DNA from: CAVVDY01 sp963815775
Lineage (GTDB): Bacteria > Acidobacteriota > Terriglobia > Terriglobales > Acidobacteriaceae
DNA length: 64,000 bases
Direction of reading: 5' to 3'
NCBI GenBank assembly: GCA_963815775.1
Contig: CAWFIB010000011.1
Span: 157,099-221,098, forward strand
Below the pieces are notes generated by a model. That model ran no database searches, was not told where the DNA came from, and saw nothing but the letters and a program-made list of their open reading frames with translations. A program made the position numbers and the translations under genes. Shown here one piece after another: positions 53,013 through 60,972 of the stretch (positions within the stretch are counted from its first letter, which is position 1; the number at the start of each line of letters is the position of its first letter).

Positions 53013-54554
53013 TCATAACTCGGCAGTTCGCGCCAAGGTATCGCGATAGTTCCACGGCATCCACTCTGCCGGACGGGCGGCCAGTTCTCCGGCGTGGCGC
53101 TGAAGCTGGATCAGGTAGTCGAAGGAGTTGGCGCCACACAACTGGCAGGTGTGGATCAGGCTCATGAACAGATCCCCGACCTCGGCACCGTTCAGGGTGC
53201 GATAGTACAAGGCGTTCTTGCGATGAAGAACCGCTCGCTTCAAGGCCCTTTCTACTATGTTGTTATCCAGTGGGGCTCCGGCCTGGCGGAGGAACAACGT
53301 CAGAGGCAGCCAGTGCCGCAGCAGATAGCTGATCGCTTGGCCGAGCCCAGAGTTAGGCTCGGTTCGGCGTTCGGCCAACTGCAACTCGAGCCAGACATGC
53401 AGCCTGTCCATCACAGGTGCGCTGCGTTCCTGATGGAGCCGCAGCCGCTGGTCCGGCGTCAGCCCGAGATCCCGTGCTTCGGCATCGTAGCCGTACACCT
53501 GGCCAAGCATCTCCAGCACGTAGCGACATTCGGCGGGGAAGTTCTCCGCCACGTCGACGAACTGCCTGCGTCCATGCGCCAGACAGTTGGCCAGCAGGAT
53601 CTCCGTGCCGGCAGCAAGCCGCGGCACATTGCGCGATAAGGCATCGCACATTTGAATCGGGCCAGGCCGTTCTGAGCTGCGCTGTTTCAGCACCTCGGCA
53701 AGGTTTTCGCCGGCATGTTTGGATCCGGTGAAGTACAACGCGATCTTCCGTCCCTCGCAAGTGGACACGATCCCGCTGGTAAACACACCGGTGCGCTCGT
53801 CCGATGGATCGCGCTCGAGGCGCAGCACGCGCATGCTGGTGTCGTCATTGTGGACCACCTCGCCTTGCGCCGCCTGGCGGATCAGTTCGTCACGCGCCGG
53901 CTTGATCGGCTGCGCGGCTTTCTCGACGATCTTCCACTGCGTAGCCGCCGGCAACGGAATGCCCAACTGCTTTTCCAGTTGCTCCAACCGGTTGAACGGC
54001 GTACCGCTGCCGTACTTGAGCTGAGCGATCATGGCCGCGGCCGATTCATCGTACTTATCCTCGCCCACGCCTTCGGGCGACTGCGCGGTGAACACCTGTC
54101 CACAGGCGCCGCAACGCAAACGCTCCAGAGAGTAGACCGTGACTGCAAGCGGAGCCTGGCCGGTGACGCGCACCAACAGCTTCGGCTCCTTCTGCGCATA
54201 GACGTTGCCTTGCCTGCACTCCGGACAGCGATCGCCGTGGGTCAACGTCTGGTGCTTGATCTCCACTCTTCGAGCGCCACGGAAGGCCGCGGCTCCGTTG
54301 CGGCCGTGTCCCGGTGGCGGAGGCGCATCTGGGTCCGGCTGCTTTCCACTGGCGCCTGCTTCATCTTCGGGCTTCTCCACTACCGAACTGGTTTTCTCCG
54401 TGTTGCGCGGCCGCACCAGCATCGCCGCCAGGGCATGCAGCGCCTCCCGCAGCTTGTGATGATCTTCTTCGCTCAGCGGTGCCTGACGTGCTCCATCCAG
54501 CACCCGGTCCAGTTCCTCCAGGTTCACCTCGATGCGGCGCCGGGGCTGCTTCAC
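53013..54554 (-). CDS. tnpC: IS66 transposase TnpC
   Basis: A 513-residue DDE transposase, started at the GTG at 54554, which overlaps the DUF4338 stop as GTGA. It has an N-terminal leucine-rich coil, a zinc-finger region with C-x2-C pairs (CPECRQ, LRCGACGQVF), and the DDE core: VVHNDDTSMRVL, IQMCDALSRN and the final Glu-bearing region GAPLDNNIVERALK. The family tail LYYRTLNGAEVGDLFMSLIHTC is complete. Length and motifs are those of an intact IS66 transposase. Confidence 0.95.
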   Translation of the reverse strand: MKQPRRRIEVNLEELDRVLDGARQAPLSEEDHHKLREALHALAAMLVRPRNTEKTSSVVEKPEDEAGASGKQPDPDAPPPPGHGRNGAAAFRGARRVEIKHQTLTHGDRCPECRQGNVYAQKEPKLLVRVTGQAPLAVTVYSLERLRCGACGQVFTAQSPEGVGEDKYDESAAAMIAQLKYGSGTPFNRLEQLEKQLGIPLPAATQWKIVEKAAQPIKPARDELIRQAAQGEVVHNDDTSMRVLRLERDPSDERTGVFTSGIVSTCEGRKIALYFTGSKHAGENLAEVLKQRSSERPGPIQMCDALSRNVPRLAAGTEILLANCLAHGRRQFVDVAENFPAECRYVLEMLGQVYGYDAEARDLGLTPDQRLRLHQERSAPVMDRLHVWLELQLAERRTEPNSGLGQAISYLLRHWLPLTLFLRQAGAPLDNNIVERALKRAVLHRKNALYYRTLNGAEVGDLFMSLIHTCQLCGANSFDYLIQLQRHAGELAARPAEWMPWNYRDTLARTAEL

Positions 54555-55426
54555 GCCGTGCCTCCCAGCAGTTCGCGGAACCGTCTGGTCAGCGGATAGC
54601 CGAGTACCTCTTTGATCGAACGGTTCGGCACATAGCTGTTGGATTGTTTGCCTCGTCCCGTCGTCCTGCCCATCAGCACCCAGTTGGCCGCGCGGTAACA
54701 GGTTCCGCGGAATCGCTCCGGATCGATGAACGTCTCCAGGAAGTAAATTGGATGACCATACATCTGTTCCCAGTCGTCGGAGATCCGCGCCGCCATCCGG
54801 CCCAGGATATGCGACGCCAGATGTTCGACTCTTACCCACGGCAGGATCAGGAACCGTGTGTTGTAAGCGATGAAACGGATGCGGCTGCGCCGCGCCGCGG
54901 CATCCCAGCCGATGTAGCGGTCGCGGCTGCCAAGATGACGCGGAGCAGATGACCAGGCCAGACATGCGATGGGACGGCCTTCGGCCCACACCAAAAACTT
55001 CAGGTGCTCCCCAACCGGTTGTTCATAGCCAAGGTAGTGATGCTCCTCCATCAGGCTGTTGAACAGCGGCTCCTGCGCGGTGCGCCGCACCTGCTCGAAC
55101 TTGAGCGGCTGCAGTTTACGCAACGGATCTTCGAGGAGAGTCTTATCGATCAGCACAGGTTCCGGCCGGACTCTGTGTGCCAGCGGATTATGCCGAACAT
55201 AACTGACCGGCGGCAACGCGATCTGGCCGGCCCGCTCAAGCATCAGTAGCAGGCCGCGGCACACCATGTCACGCAACGCGCCGTTGGCCTGCCGCCACTG
55301 CCAGGCTTCACATATCCGGGTCGACAGCTTGCGGCGGCTTTCGTTGGGGTACCGCTCGATCAGCGTGCGTATATATAGGATGTCTTCCTGATCGATCTCC
55401 CGGCCGCGATATCTGAGCTCTGCCAT
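54551..55426 (-). CDS. DUF4338 (DruA-like) protein in IS66
   Basis: A 291-residue protein of the DUF4338 family, to which DruA of the Druantia anti-phage systems belongs. An N-terminal helical domain (YPNESRRKLSTRICEAWQWRQANGALRDM) precedes the conserved core EEHHYLGYEQPVGEHLKFLVW-GR-IACLAWSSAP, FIAYNTRFLILPW and YFLETFIDPERFRGTCYRAANW. Here it is a passenger between tnpB and tnpC, overlapping tnpC by four bases. It is therefore probably an accessory transposition protein rather than a defence gene; no other Druantia gene is near. Confidence 0.88.
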   Translation of the reverse strand: MAELRYRGREIDQEDILYIRTLIERYPNESRRKLSTRICEAWQWRQANGALRDMVCRGLLLMLERAGQIALPPVSYVRHNPLAHRVRPEPVLIDKTLLEDPLRKLQPLKFEQVRRTAQEPLFNSLMEEHHYLGYEQPVGEHLKFLVWAEGRPIACLAWSSAPRHLGSRDRYIGWDAAARRSRIRFIAYNTRFLILPWVRVEHLASHILGRMAARISDDWEQMYGHPIYFLETFIDPERFRGTCYRAANWVLMGRTTGRGKQSNSYVPNRSIKEVLGYPLTRRFRELLGGTA

Positions 55427-55478
55427 TGCCCAGCATTATGAAACAGCCTTTTTTGGAACGCAAGGGGAAAATGCAGCC

Positions 55479-55838
55479 CTACGCGACGGCGTTCACTCGT
55501 CGCCACATCGGCGCGGCGCGCACCCGCGATACATCCCCGGCTGCCATCAGCAACTGCGCCTCATAAGCCTCCAGCGCCTTGGCCGGTGAGTTCGATTCCG
55601 GCCACCACCGGAATCTGCCTTGCGACAGTCGCTTTTGCGCCAGCCAGTAACCCTGGCCATCGTAGCTGAGCAGGCGTATCGATGTTCCCCTGCGGCTTCT
55701 GAAAATAAAAACACAGCCAGTGATAGGATCCTCAGAAAGCTTCTCCTGGCAAACGCGAACAAGAGAGTCAATGCCCTTGCGTCCGTCAACGGCCTCGATC
55801 GCCACCAGGACGCGCATCTGCGCGGTGATATGAATCAT
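55479..55838 (-). CDS. tnpB: IS66 accessory protein TnpB
   Basis: A 119-residue IS66 Orf2 protein. The hallmark region is KGIDSLVRVCQEKLSEDPITGCVFIFRSRRGTSIRLLSYDGQGYWLAQKRLSQGRF-WW. It is required with TnpA for IS66 transposition, in an unknown way. The ATG at 55838 overlaps the tnpA stop by four bases (ATGA). Confidence 0.93.
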   Translation of the reverse strand: MIHITAQMRVLVAIEAVDGRKGIDSLVRVCQEKLSEDPITGCVFIFRSRRGTSIRLLSYDGQGYWLAQKRLSQGRFRWWPESNSPAKALEAYEAQLLMAAGDVSRVRAAPMWRRVNAVA

Positions 55839-56248
55839 CGCTCCGCTTCCCGCCACGCGCGAAGCAGGCTTGACCAATCGGGTGCTCCGGATCCCTTCCA
55901 CTGAATGCGCATCTTGCCGCCACTCTGGGACTCGAACTCGATTACGCACTCCCCTCCGGCCGCCAAATGAGGCGCAATCCATTCCACGAATCCCGGCGAT
56001 CGAGACGCTCTCTTTTCCGGGATCTCTGTAATGCCTGCAAGGCGGCGCTTCAGTCCCATATAGTCCAGGCGCAGCGGATGGGCCACCGCATTCAGACCAT
56101 GCTGACGCGCCAGTTCCACCGCCGCCCGCCACAGCGCCTCCGGAATCCTGGCCCGATGCGCATGGGAACCGCGAAACTGCTCCAACTGACGTTGCAACTG
56201 CACGATGGACTCTGCAATAGGCTGGTTGCTCTTGTCGTTCAATCTCAC
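55835..56248 (-). CDS. tnpA: IS66 accessory protein TnpA
   Basis: A 137-residue first protein of the IS66 unit. ARIPEALWRAAVELARQHGLNAVAHPLRLDYMGLKRRL is a helix-turn-helix-like region found in IS66 TnpA relatives. The C-terminal half, with FVEWIAPH and ECVIEFESQSGGKMRIQW, is beta-rich. The coupling to tnpB is intact. Confidence 0.85.
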   Translation of the reverse strand: MRLNDKSNQPIAESIVQLQRQLEQFRGSHAHRARIPEALWRAAVELARQHGLNAVAHPLRLDYMGLKRRLAGITEIPEKRASRSPGFVEWIAPHLAAGGECVIEFESQSGGKMRIQWKGSGAPDWSSLLRAWREAER

Positions 56249-56294
56249 CCGACCTCAACGGATATCTGAACGTAACAATGCAACATACCCGGCG

Positions 56295-56525
56295 TCACGC
56301 AGCACTGCCGAAAACACACGAGCAGGCGAGGCCGAGTCCACTCCCGTCCGGCTCCAAAGCTCCGTCCGCGTGCGCGTCGAGCCCGCTGTCCCATTTGCGC
56401 TCACAGGCGATGAGTCGCGGCCACTTCTGTTGGGCACGGACCACGGCAAGGCCCTGAAACTTATTCCCCATCTCGTCGGAGATGATCTCGTCTAGGGCCT
56501 GTTCGATTTCGGTTCGCTGTGACAT
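56295..56525 (-). pseudogene. Truncated nuclease-like gene, cut at the IS66 end
   Basis: The N-terminal ~68 residues (ALDEIISDEMGNKFQGLAVV, then AQQKWPRLIACERKWDSGLD) resemble the start of long restriction-endonuclease-like defence proteins, which have L-A-V-V-x-A-x-x-x-W-P--I-A-x-E-R near the N-terminus. Homology ends at GLGLACS, about 56320, exactly where the IS66 region begins. The frame then runs into element sequence and stops. It follows the ImmA-like gene by 30 bases and was probably the last gene of that operon. The missing 3' part is not found beyond IS66. Confidence 0.6.
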
Positions 56526-56555
56526 ATCGTCTTCTTCACGTGATGCCTCTTCGTT

Positions 56556-57410
56556 TTAGCGGCGCCGTTTGACAGAGTCCAAGCCAAAGGGATCGAGTTC
56601 CGGGAGCAAGTCCTCGGCGTCGTCCTGCTTGCTGATCGGTTCCTTGATCCAGAGCAGCGATAGAACGCTCCGATAATTCCTGAGAAAAATAGACTGTTCC
56701 CAAATCTCGGCGCCCTCGTTCAGACGACGGCTGTCGAGCCAAAGGCCGGCTGGAACGGGGCTCGGGGAGTCGCCTTCGGTTTTGTCGCCCTCAAACAAAG
56801 CGCGAGCTAATGTGCCCTTCTCCAGATATTTTCCCCACTCGATGAAAAAGTCGAACTCGCCGGATGCCCTCGACCACGCAATTCTCGACTCCTTGCTCCA
56901 GACAATCGCACACGCGTGAGGTGCGAGGTCGCAATATCGCCAAGCCGTCGCCGACAAAGACGCTCGACAGTCCGTCGCCACTGCGCTGATTGTCTGAAGC
57001 GACGGCGGCGTTTCGAAGAAGCGGGGTCGGGCGTATGAGGTTGGGATCAACAACTCCGCAGCGAACTCGTCGGCCTCGCGTTCCAACTGCTTTCCACGGT
57101 CCGACCAGTTGCCGACATCTGTGTCGAGGCACACCTCGTCGCACTTCTCATGGCCCGGCAGAACGTAGTGTCCGATCTCGTGCGCGATCGTGAAGTTTTT
57201 TCTGCCCTCCTCAAGGATCCCGCGCCGGACGGCGATTGCCCCGAACGAAACGCCTTCGGCTCTGATGAGCGCTCCGTCGAACCCATCGACCTCGACCTCG
57301 TTGAGTTCGAGCTTGAGTTGTGAGGTGACCTCTAGAACATCCACCAATCCTACGATGCCGAGTTCGTCGAGCATCGCCTTTGCGTATATCTGGCCCGTCG
57401 GCAGCTTCAT
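56556..57410 (-). CDS. ImmA/IrrE-family metallopeptidase
   Basis: A 284-residue protein with the zinc-protease motif HEIGHYVLPGH in NFTIAHEIGHYV; the downstream Glu ligand lies in READEFAAELLIP. This is the ImmA/IrrE domain, which cleaves repressors or antitoxins on mobile elements and in stress response. The N-terminus (LDELGIVGLVDVLEVTSQL) and a 120-residue C-terminal part, rich in aromatic residues, are less conserved. The start at 57410 lies four bases after the preceding stop. It probably cleaves a partner encoded in the same operon, but the target is unknown. Confidence 0.88.
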   Translation of the reverse strand: MKLPTGQIYAKAMLDELGIVGLVDVLEVTSQLKLELNEVEVDGFDGALIRAEGVSFGAIAVRRGILEEGRKNFTIAHEIGHYVLPGHEKCDEVCLDTDVGNWSDRGKQLEREADEFAAELLIPTSYARPRFFETPPSLQTISAVATDCRASLSATAWRYCDLAPHACAIVWSKESRIAWSRASGEFDFFIEWGKYLEKGTLARALFEGDKTEGDSPSPVPAGLWLDSRRLNEGAEIWEQSIFLRNYRSVLSLLWIKEPISKQDDAEDLLPELDPFGLDSVKRRR

Positions 57411-57414
57411 AAAA

Positions 57415-57891
57415 CTATGAACCCTGCGGTCCCTTCAATTTGTCGTTGAGCTTCTTTGCGATTTCGTCGAGCGCGGACTCGTCCTTCTTCGAGAGTTTCT
57501 TCTTGCCTCGATATGCGGAGGGCCGGAACTCGGGAGTCGTCGACTGCATCCAGGCGTACGGATGGCGCGACCGTTCTACCACACGTTCGATCCTAGCTTT
57601 TGCCTGTGTTGCCATCTCCTTCTCGTTTCGCGGCGGAGCGGTCGCCGGCCGCAGGTCCTCGATAGCTTCTTTCAAGAGCGGTGGAAGAGGTTTTTGCGCC
57701 ATCCAGTACTCTTGCGCCAGCTTATAGAGCCTCGCGTAGACCGCATCGGCCATCGTGTCCGCGTCAATTCCGGCAGACCGGAGAAGTTCTCGGGCCTCCT
57801 CGCGGTTGATCTCCTCTGGGCCGCCAAATACGGCTTCAGACAGCTTGTTCAATCTGCTCCGGCGATCTTCGGCACTGGGTTTCTTATTCAT
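57415..57891 (-). CDS. Unknown helical protein of the ImmA operon
   Basis: A 158-residue, strongly charged helical protein (DRRSRLNKLSEAVFGG, then REEARELLRSAGIDADTMADAVYARLYKLAQEYW). The basic C-terminal part carries PSAYRGKKKLSKKDESALDEIAKKL. Its ATG overlaps the stop of the sigma-like gene by four bases, and the ImmA-like gene follows four bases later. The tight spacing suggests a regulator or inhibitor acting together with the metallopeptidase and the sigma-like protein, for example as its cleavage substrate. This is inference; I do not recognise the family. Confidence 0.7.
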   Translation of the reverse strand: MNKKPSAEDRRSRLNKLSEAVFGGPEEINREEARELLRSAGIDADTMADAVYARLYKLAQEYWMAQKPLPPLLKEAIEDLRPATAPPRNEKEMATQAKARIERVVERSRHPYAWMQSTTPEFRPSAYRGKKKLSKKDESALDEIAKKLNDKLKGPQGS

Positions 57892-58487
57892 GGTTTCCGA
57901 GCGGCGTCGAAAAAACCGTACTCAATCAATCTACGCCGCAGCCTCTTTTTTCGGTTGTCGAGTTCTTCCGGGCTTATGCTGAGAACTTCTGCCTGCTCTT
58001 GACGCTTGTAGATGTCGAGTTCGAACGCTGTGTCGGCCAAGTCCACAAGATCCGGCTCAGCATTCAGCGCCGCGCGAACTCGGTCTTTGTACTCCTGTTC
58101 GTCGAACAGATCGTCGACGGAAGGATCGGGATGCGGAAGGCCGTCAAGCGCTTTTTCGGTAACCTTTCTATCGTCGGAAAATGCCGGCGTAACGTCGCGG
58201 TTTTCCTCTCGCAGGTGCGAGCGCTTGCGTACGAGGGCGTCATGCACGTCGCGCTTCAACGCCTTCCCGAGCAGAGAGATCAGCTCGCCCTTTGACGAGT
58301 GGTGCTTGATTTTCCCCGTGGCGTAGTCGCCCAGAACTTGGGCCAGAAAATCCTCGATAGACCGGCCAGTCCCAGACACGACCAGGTCTGGGTCGCGCAG
58401 CCCGTACTCAGCAAATATCTGAACGGCGTATGCGGCCAGTTGGTCAGCAAGGGCCCGGAAATCAGGAATATTCCCGCCGACGATCAA
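57888..58487 (-). CDS. Sigma-factor-like DNA-binding protein
   Basis: A 199-residue protein from a TTG at 58487, with GAGGA seven bases upstream. RSIEDFLAQVLGDYATGKIKH and LISLLGKALKRDVHDALVRKRS resemble the region-2 helices of small sigma factors. The segment DLADTAFELDIYKRQEQAEVLSISPEELDNRKKRLRRRL looks like region 4 with a helix-turn-helix (I-S-P-E-E--N-R-KRLRR-L). Such sigma-like proteins occur at the head of mobile-element operons with ImmA/IrrE peptidases. It may control its own operon through the inverted repeat that starts 12 bases upstream of the start codon. Confidence 0.7.
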   Translation of the reverse strand: MIVGGNIPDFRALADQLAAYAVQIFAEYGLRDPDLVVSGTGRSIEDFLAQVLGDYATGKIKHHSSKGELISLLGKALKRDVHDALVRKRSHLREENRDVTPAFSDDRKVTEKALDGLPHPDPSVDDLFDEQEYKDRVRAALNAEPDLVDLADTAFELDIYKRQEQAEVLSISPEELDNRKKRLRRRLIEYGFFDAARKP

Positions 58488-58498
58488 AGAACGTCCTC

Positions 58499-58594
58499 TA
58501 CCTGAGACAGCGAACGAGTGGGCAGTATTTCGCCATTGTATTTTTTTTCTCTTTCGATGGCCAGATTGGCGCGGCTCGTTCGCTGTCTTGGGTA
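58499..58594. promoter_or_regulatory. 20-base inverted repeat in a divergent promoter
   Basis: GACAGCGAACGAG (58506-58518) has an exact reverse complement at 58575-58587. Extending outward, 18 of 20 bases pair (58499-58518 with 58575-58594). The arms flank a T-rich core with eight consecutive T, and they lie between the leftward sigma-like operon and the rightward gene at 58644. This is the layout of paired operator sites controlling both directions. Confidence 0.7.
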
Positions 58595-58643
58595 AGCGGC
58601 CACTACGCCGCGAAAACGACTACGACAGAGGAGATTTCAAAAA

Positions 58644-58988
58644 ATGGCAGTTAGAATCGCAACTTCGCAACCGCAGGCGTTCTTGGCGGCCATCAAGCGC
58701 GCAATCGACCAAAAGCATGTAGAGACCTGGACGTACGACAAAGACGGTGACTTTACCCACACTCCGACCCAGTGGGCGAACAAGTGCTGGCTGCGGCCGC
58801 ACGTCGGCTCGGGCGTGCTGACGTTTACGACCCTACCTCCGCGCGGCGTCGCTCTCTCTAAGGAGATTTACGCCGTTTATCACGGCCGGTTTATCGAGAT
58901 GCTGCTGGCTCACTTCGACTCGCAGTTCTCTGACGCCGAAGCAACCGCCGTGGGAACGACGCAAGATGTCGTCAGGGCAAGCGCGTGA
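58644..58988 (+). CDS. Small protein of unknown function, divergent from the ImmA operon
   Basis: A 114-residue protein starting at the ATG at 58644, with AGGAGATTTC upstream. The body (FLAAIKRAIDQKHVETWTYDKDGDFTH, NKCWLRPHVGSGVLTF and IYAVYHGRFIEMLLAHF) looks like a compact alpha/beta fold seen in small accessory proteins of mobile elements. There is no signal peptide. It shares the divergent region and the inverted repeat with the sigma-like operon, so the two are probably regulated together. Function unknown. Confidence 0.7.
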   Translation: MAVRIATSQPQAFLAAIKRAIDQKHVETWTYDKDGDFTHTPTQWANKCWLRPHVGSGVLTFTTLPPRGVALSKEIYAVYHGRFIEMLLAHFDSQFSDAEATAVGTTQDVVRASA

Positions 58989-59543
58989 TTCTCGCCGCTA
59001 TTCAGGCCGAGAAACCATGTCGCGCAGTGCAGCCGAGTGTTCCCGTCAAAGTGTGATTGAGCTCACGTGCTGGGCGAAATGTAGGAAAGAGTAGGTGTAA
59101 ACAGCTCGCGACGATCTCTTGCCCTGTTGTAGGCTGATCCAGGCGCCACATGGGACAAGACCAATCACAACGAACCGACGGGGGCGCTGTCCCCGAGCGA
59201 CCGACCCCTTCTTCAAGAAGATGCAGAATGCCGGCTCACGCTGCGCGAGACGCTCGACGCTTTTGTGGAAGCGGGCTGGCCGGCGGCCAGCAGCTCGGTG
59301 CCGGCTGTTCGAAAGTTCCATCGATCAGGCCGACTGACTGTCGGTTAGTTGGCACGTTGGGTTCTCGCCGGTTTCTCGCTCAGTTCAATGTGCGGGAAGT
59401 AGGCCTTCCGGAAGCCGGGACTGGTCGTCGAATCGGGTTGCCCCCACTTGCCTCGGCCGTGCCGTTCCACCGAGATGCCGGGGCGTAGTGCTGGAAGATA
59501 TGATTACATGATCGACTGAATATCCAGGAAATGACTAACGTAC
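58989..59543. other. 555-base region without a supported gene
   Basis: Short overlapping frames exist on both strands, but none has a ribosome binding site or homology. One patch (59210-59330) reads on the plus strand as LRETLDAFVEAGWPAASS without a start. I treat the region as the right border of the accessory island. Confidence 0.4.
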
Positions 59544-60330
59544 ATGTCTTCCTTCGGAAAACACGCGAGCGGCGCCACAAGTGGCCAGTCTGCCGTTCCC
59601 GAGCCTTCGTTCGCCGAGCGAGCACGCACGTTGATGCATTTGGGCCGAATCGGGACTCTCTCGACCCTGTCCCGGAAACTACCAGGTTTCCCCTTCGGAT
59701 CATTGATGCCGTATGCGCTGGACGGTCAGGGACGTCCGATTTTCCTTATCAGCACGATGGCCATGCATACGCAGAATCTGCAAGCGGACCCGCGTGCCAG
59801 CCTGTTTGTGACAGAGCCCGGATCCAGCGGTGACCCGCTCGGTTCATCCAGGGTCACTTTGATAGGCAGTGTCAGCAGAATACCGGACCCAGACCTCGCA
59901 GCCTCGCGTGCCGCCTATTTGAGTGGCTACCCAGATAGCAAATACTGGGTCGATTTTGACGATTTCTTCTTTTACCGAATGGACGTATTAGACGTTTATT
60001 ACGTGGGCGGCTTCGGAGTAATGGGATGGGTGGCGGCCTTGGACTTACTCCCAGGCGCAATCCGATCCGCTGGCTGAGCACAAGAACGACATCATGCAGC
60101 ACATGAATTCTGACCACAAGGATGCGCTTATCCTGCTCGCCAAACGGTTTGCTGGCATTGAGGCACAGGAAGCAGAGATGACCTCGGTCGACCGCCTTGG
60201 CTTCCACCTGCGCCTGAAGACCCAGGACGGCGTGAAGGGAACTCGGGTCGCATTCTTGCGGGAAGTGAGCAACCCGTCACAAACCAGAGAGGGGTTCGTC
60301 GAGATGGTCAAGCAGGCGCGTCAAGAGTAA
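59544..60330 (+). pseudogene. HugZ-like heme-related flavoprotein, one-base frameshift
   Basis: The N-terminal split-barrel domain of the pyridoxamine-phosphate-oxidase class is complete (RTLMHLGRIGTLSTLS, GFPFGSLMPYALD, IFLISTMAMHTQNL and ASLFVTE). It carries on to GFGVMGWVAALD at 60044. The frame then reads nonsense and stops. One base further on, YSQAQSDPLAEHKNDIMQHMNSDHKDA begins the DUF2470 domain, which ends at 60330. Dropping the T at 60045 rejoins both parts into 261 residues, the usual HugZ length. HugZ proteins bind or degrade heme. The defect may be real or a sequencing indel. Confidence 0.85.
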
Positions 60331-60395
60331 ATCACCTCGTCGCTGGTTCAATTTCCGCGGGCTTGAGGCAAAGGCGAACAGCGTAGACTGTCGGC

Positions 60396-60578
60396 GTGGA
60401 GCATCTCGTTGCGTTAAGCCAACTCGGAGGCATCGTCGTGGCGTGGAAGTGCTCCGGGTGCGGCGAGATATTTCTGGAACCGACATTGGGGACCACCCCC
60501 GAAGAAAAGGGAACAGTCCTGACCGACGAGTTCTTACGCCACCTTGGCAAAGCCCACAAAGAAAATACGGGACACTGA
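60396..60578 (+). CDS. Small Cys/His protein, 60 residues
   Basis: A GTG at 60396 opens a 60-codon frame with one knuckle WKCSGCGEIF and a C-terminal HLGKAHKENTGH, a possible C2H2-type zinc site. No strong ribosome binding site is seen. It follows the HugZ-like gene on the same strand. I hold it as a plausible but unproven gene. Confidence 0.4.
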   Translation: MEHLVALSQLGGIVVAWKCSGCGEIFLEPTLGTTPEEKGTVLTDEFLRHLGKAHKENTGH

Positions 60579-60972
60579 AACCTTGAATGGGTGGATCTGT
60601 CCCGCTTGAATCGATTTGCTTTTGCGGTAGCCTTAGAGATACTTAATACGCCTTTCTCACATGCGCCATTTTGTGGAGTGTGGTCTCGGGTATGGGCCGC
60701 TTCTGGGGGAGGGGCGGCCTTTCTGGTGCTCTCATCCAGAACCGCTCGACTTTCATGGGATTTCTGCCCGTCTCCGATCGCCATAAGCTTTTCACTGATT
60801 TCACTCGGGTTCTCCTCCCGCCAGCGCTGGGCAGGCCGTAAGTGCTTTTGTCGTCGCGGACCGTAATGACTTCACAACTAAGGTTCTTCGAAAGTTTGAG
60901 CTTGTCTGCCTGCTGGGAAGGACATGCTGGGCGACAATTGGGTACTGCAGAGGGCCATCTCAGGACCTTTGG
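60579..60972. other. 394-base region without a supported gene
   Basis: Frames on both strands overlap and none carries recognisable motifs. AGGAC seven bases before 60973 belongs to the next gene. No terminator or repeat is evident. Confidence 0.35.

Larger units (their letters stand above)
52980..56320 (-). mobile_element. IS66-family element with a DUF4338 passenger gene
   Basis: Four leftward, partly overlapping genes (tnpA, tnpB, a DUF4338 gene and tnpC) form an IS66-type unit. The ends are approximate. TTTTCGGC occurs in opposite orientation near 52990 and near 56315, each just outside the outer genes, and may belong to the terminal repeats. I could not find matching 8-base target duplications. 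The right end falls where the gene starting at 56525 loses its homology. Confidence 0.75.

Noticed and set aside
54551..55426. Druantia defence system
   Set aside because: Only the DruA-like gene is present, within an IS66 unit; DruB-DruE genes are absent.
52980..56330. Target-site duplication of IS66
   Set aside because: The 8-base sequences next to the two candidate ends do not match, so exact ends are left open.
59119..59488. Short frames in the gap before the HugZ-like gene
   Set aside because: They overlap in several registers and have no start signal, homology or consistent composition.
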